Shown: piece by piece, positions 6,835 through 7,056 of the stretch
How the letters are laid out: each line of letters begins with the position of its first letter
Position numbering within the stretch: position 1 is the stretch's first letter
Source of the DNA: Deltaproteobacteria bacterium
GTDB taxonomy: Bacteria > Desulfobacterota > DSM-4660 > Desulfatiglandales > HGW-15
Assembly: GCA_019308525.1 (NCBI GenBank)
Contig: JAFDIC010000209.1
Coordinates: 1 to 7,056, forward strand
Direction of reading: 5' to 3'
DNA: 7,056 nucleotides
Made by a program: the position numbers and the translations under genes
The notes under the pieces: model-generated
What the model was told of the DNA's origin: nothing
The model's database searches: none
What the model saw: only the letters and a program-made list of their open reading frames with translations

Positions 6835-6907
6835 ATGCCCGCGAAAGCGGGCATCCAGAAGATATGGGGTTGAGTTCCGGAGCCTGGATTCCCGCTTTCG
6901 CGGGAAT
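6835..6907. repeat. Inverted pair of REP-like palindromic repeats
   Basis: Left unit 6835-6858: ATGCCCGC-GAAA-GCGGGCAT, a perfect 8-bp stem with a GAAA tetraloop, then CCAG. Right unit 6884-6907 is the same element reversed: CTGG then ATTCCCGC-TTTC-GCGGGAAT. A 25-base spacer separates them. Between copies one stem pair changed on both sides (G-C versus T-A), so pairing is kept. The ATTCCCGC..GCGGGAAT core is a widespread dispersed intergenic repeat in proteobacteria, of the kind moved by REP-associated (RAYT) transposases. An open minus-strand frame across it gives the typical FPRKRESR peptide, which is not a gene. Paired as a whole, the region can also fold into one long hairpin. Confidence 0.85.
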
Positions 6908-7013
6908 GACAAAACCAGGTTATCTGGCCACAGGACAGTCACATGCCCTAACATCATTGACGTTTGAAGCCGTGCCAGTTCTTTCCTGGACAAGGGTGAA
7001 TTTCAATAATACT

Positions 7014-7054
7014 AAAAAAGGCGCCTCCGCTCTCCGTCGAGCAGAGACGCCTTT
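7014..7054 (-). terminator. Strong intrinsic terminator, minus strand, for a gene beyond the right edge
   Basis: A 16-position stem pairs 7017-7032 with 7039-7054 around a 6-nt loop. On the plus strand there are two C-A mismatches (7024/7047 and 7028/7043). On the minus strand both become G-U wobbles, so the stem is continuous, and it runs into six Ts (7019-7014). This points to a leftward transcript entering from outside the window and ending here. The glutamate-synthase-like gene would then have its own promoter. Confidence 0.75.
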
Positions 7055-7056
7055 GT

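Noticed and set aside
6962..6977. Perfect TGGCAC (-24 element) on the minus strand upstream of the glutamate-synthase-like gene
   Set aside because: The -12 element is absent at the required spacing (sequence there reads CAAA instead of TTGC), so a sigma-54 promoter is not supported.
6799..6993. Minus-strand 64-codon ORF with FPRKRESR
   Set aside because: This peptide is the usual artefact of translating the ATTCCCGC..GCGGGAAT repeat and is not a gene.

Overview
The window looks like chromosome from an anaerobic, probably Desulfobacterota-like (deltaproteobacterial) bacterium. This is inferred from the kind of genes present: a short-form FMN glutamate-synthase-like protein with an N-terminal cysteine cluster, as found in anaerobes; a closely spaced glnB-glnD pair; and genomic palindromes of the ATTCCCGC..GCGGGAAT type. 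It cannot be proved from the sequence alone. No phage, plasmid, IS transposase, CRISPR array, tRNA or rRNA is visible.

Layout. (1) 2-229 (+) is the 3' end of a periplasmic adaptor (HlyD/MFP) of an efflux pump, cut by the left edge. (2) 230-584 is a long non-coding gap. It holds a possible terminator hairpin for the adaptor, a good sigma-70 promoter with a palindrome over its -10 box, a weaker sigma-54-like site, a leader hairpin and a doubtful 28-codon ORF. (3) 585-923 (+) is the PII signal protein (glnB/glnK), with the uridylylation tyrosine at position 51. Ten bases later glnD (934-3522, +) begins, encoding the bifunctional uridylyltransferase/uridylyl-removing enzyme that modifies that tyrosine. 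(4) After a gap with a probable promoter, 3741-5075 (+) encodes an unusual three-part protein: a KaiC/RecA-like domain with a degenerate ATP site, an XRE-type helix-turn-helix, and a C-terminal cupin missing two of four metal ligands. (5) Convergent to it, 5119-6732 (-) encodes a stand-alone glutamate-synthase FMN-domain protein with a four-cysteine N-terminal motif and no glutaminase domain. (6) 6733-7056 is non-coding. It holds the ribosome-binding site and a candidate promoter of the glutamate-synthase-like gene, an inverted pair of palindromic repeats with compensatory base changes, and a strong minus-strand terminator for a gene beyond the right edge.

How it may fit together. PII and GlnD form the classic glutamine/2-oxoglutarate sensing pair. 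The glutamate-synthase-like protein belongs by family to glutamate metabolism. The pseudo-KaiC/HTH/cupin protein lies between them and could be a DNA-binding regulator of nitrogen or glutamate metabolism. That link rests only on gene position and is a hypothesis. This fusion protein is the most unusual item in the window.
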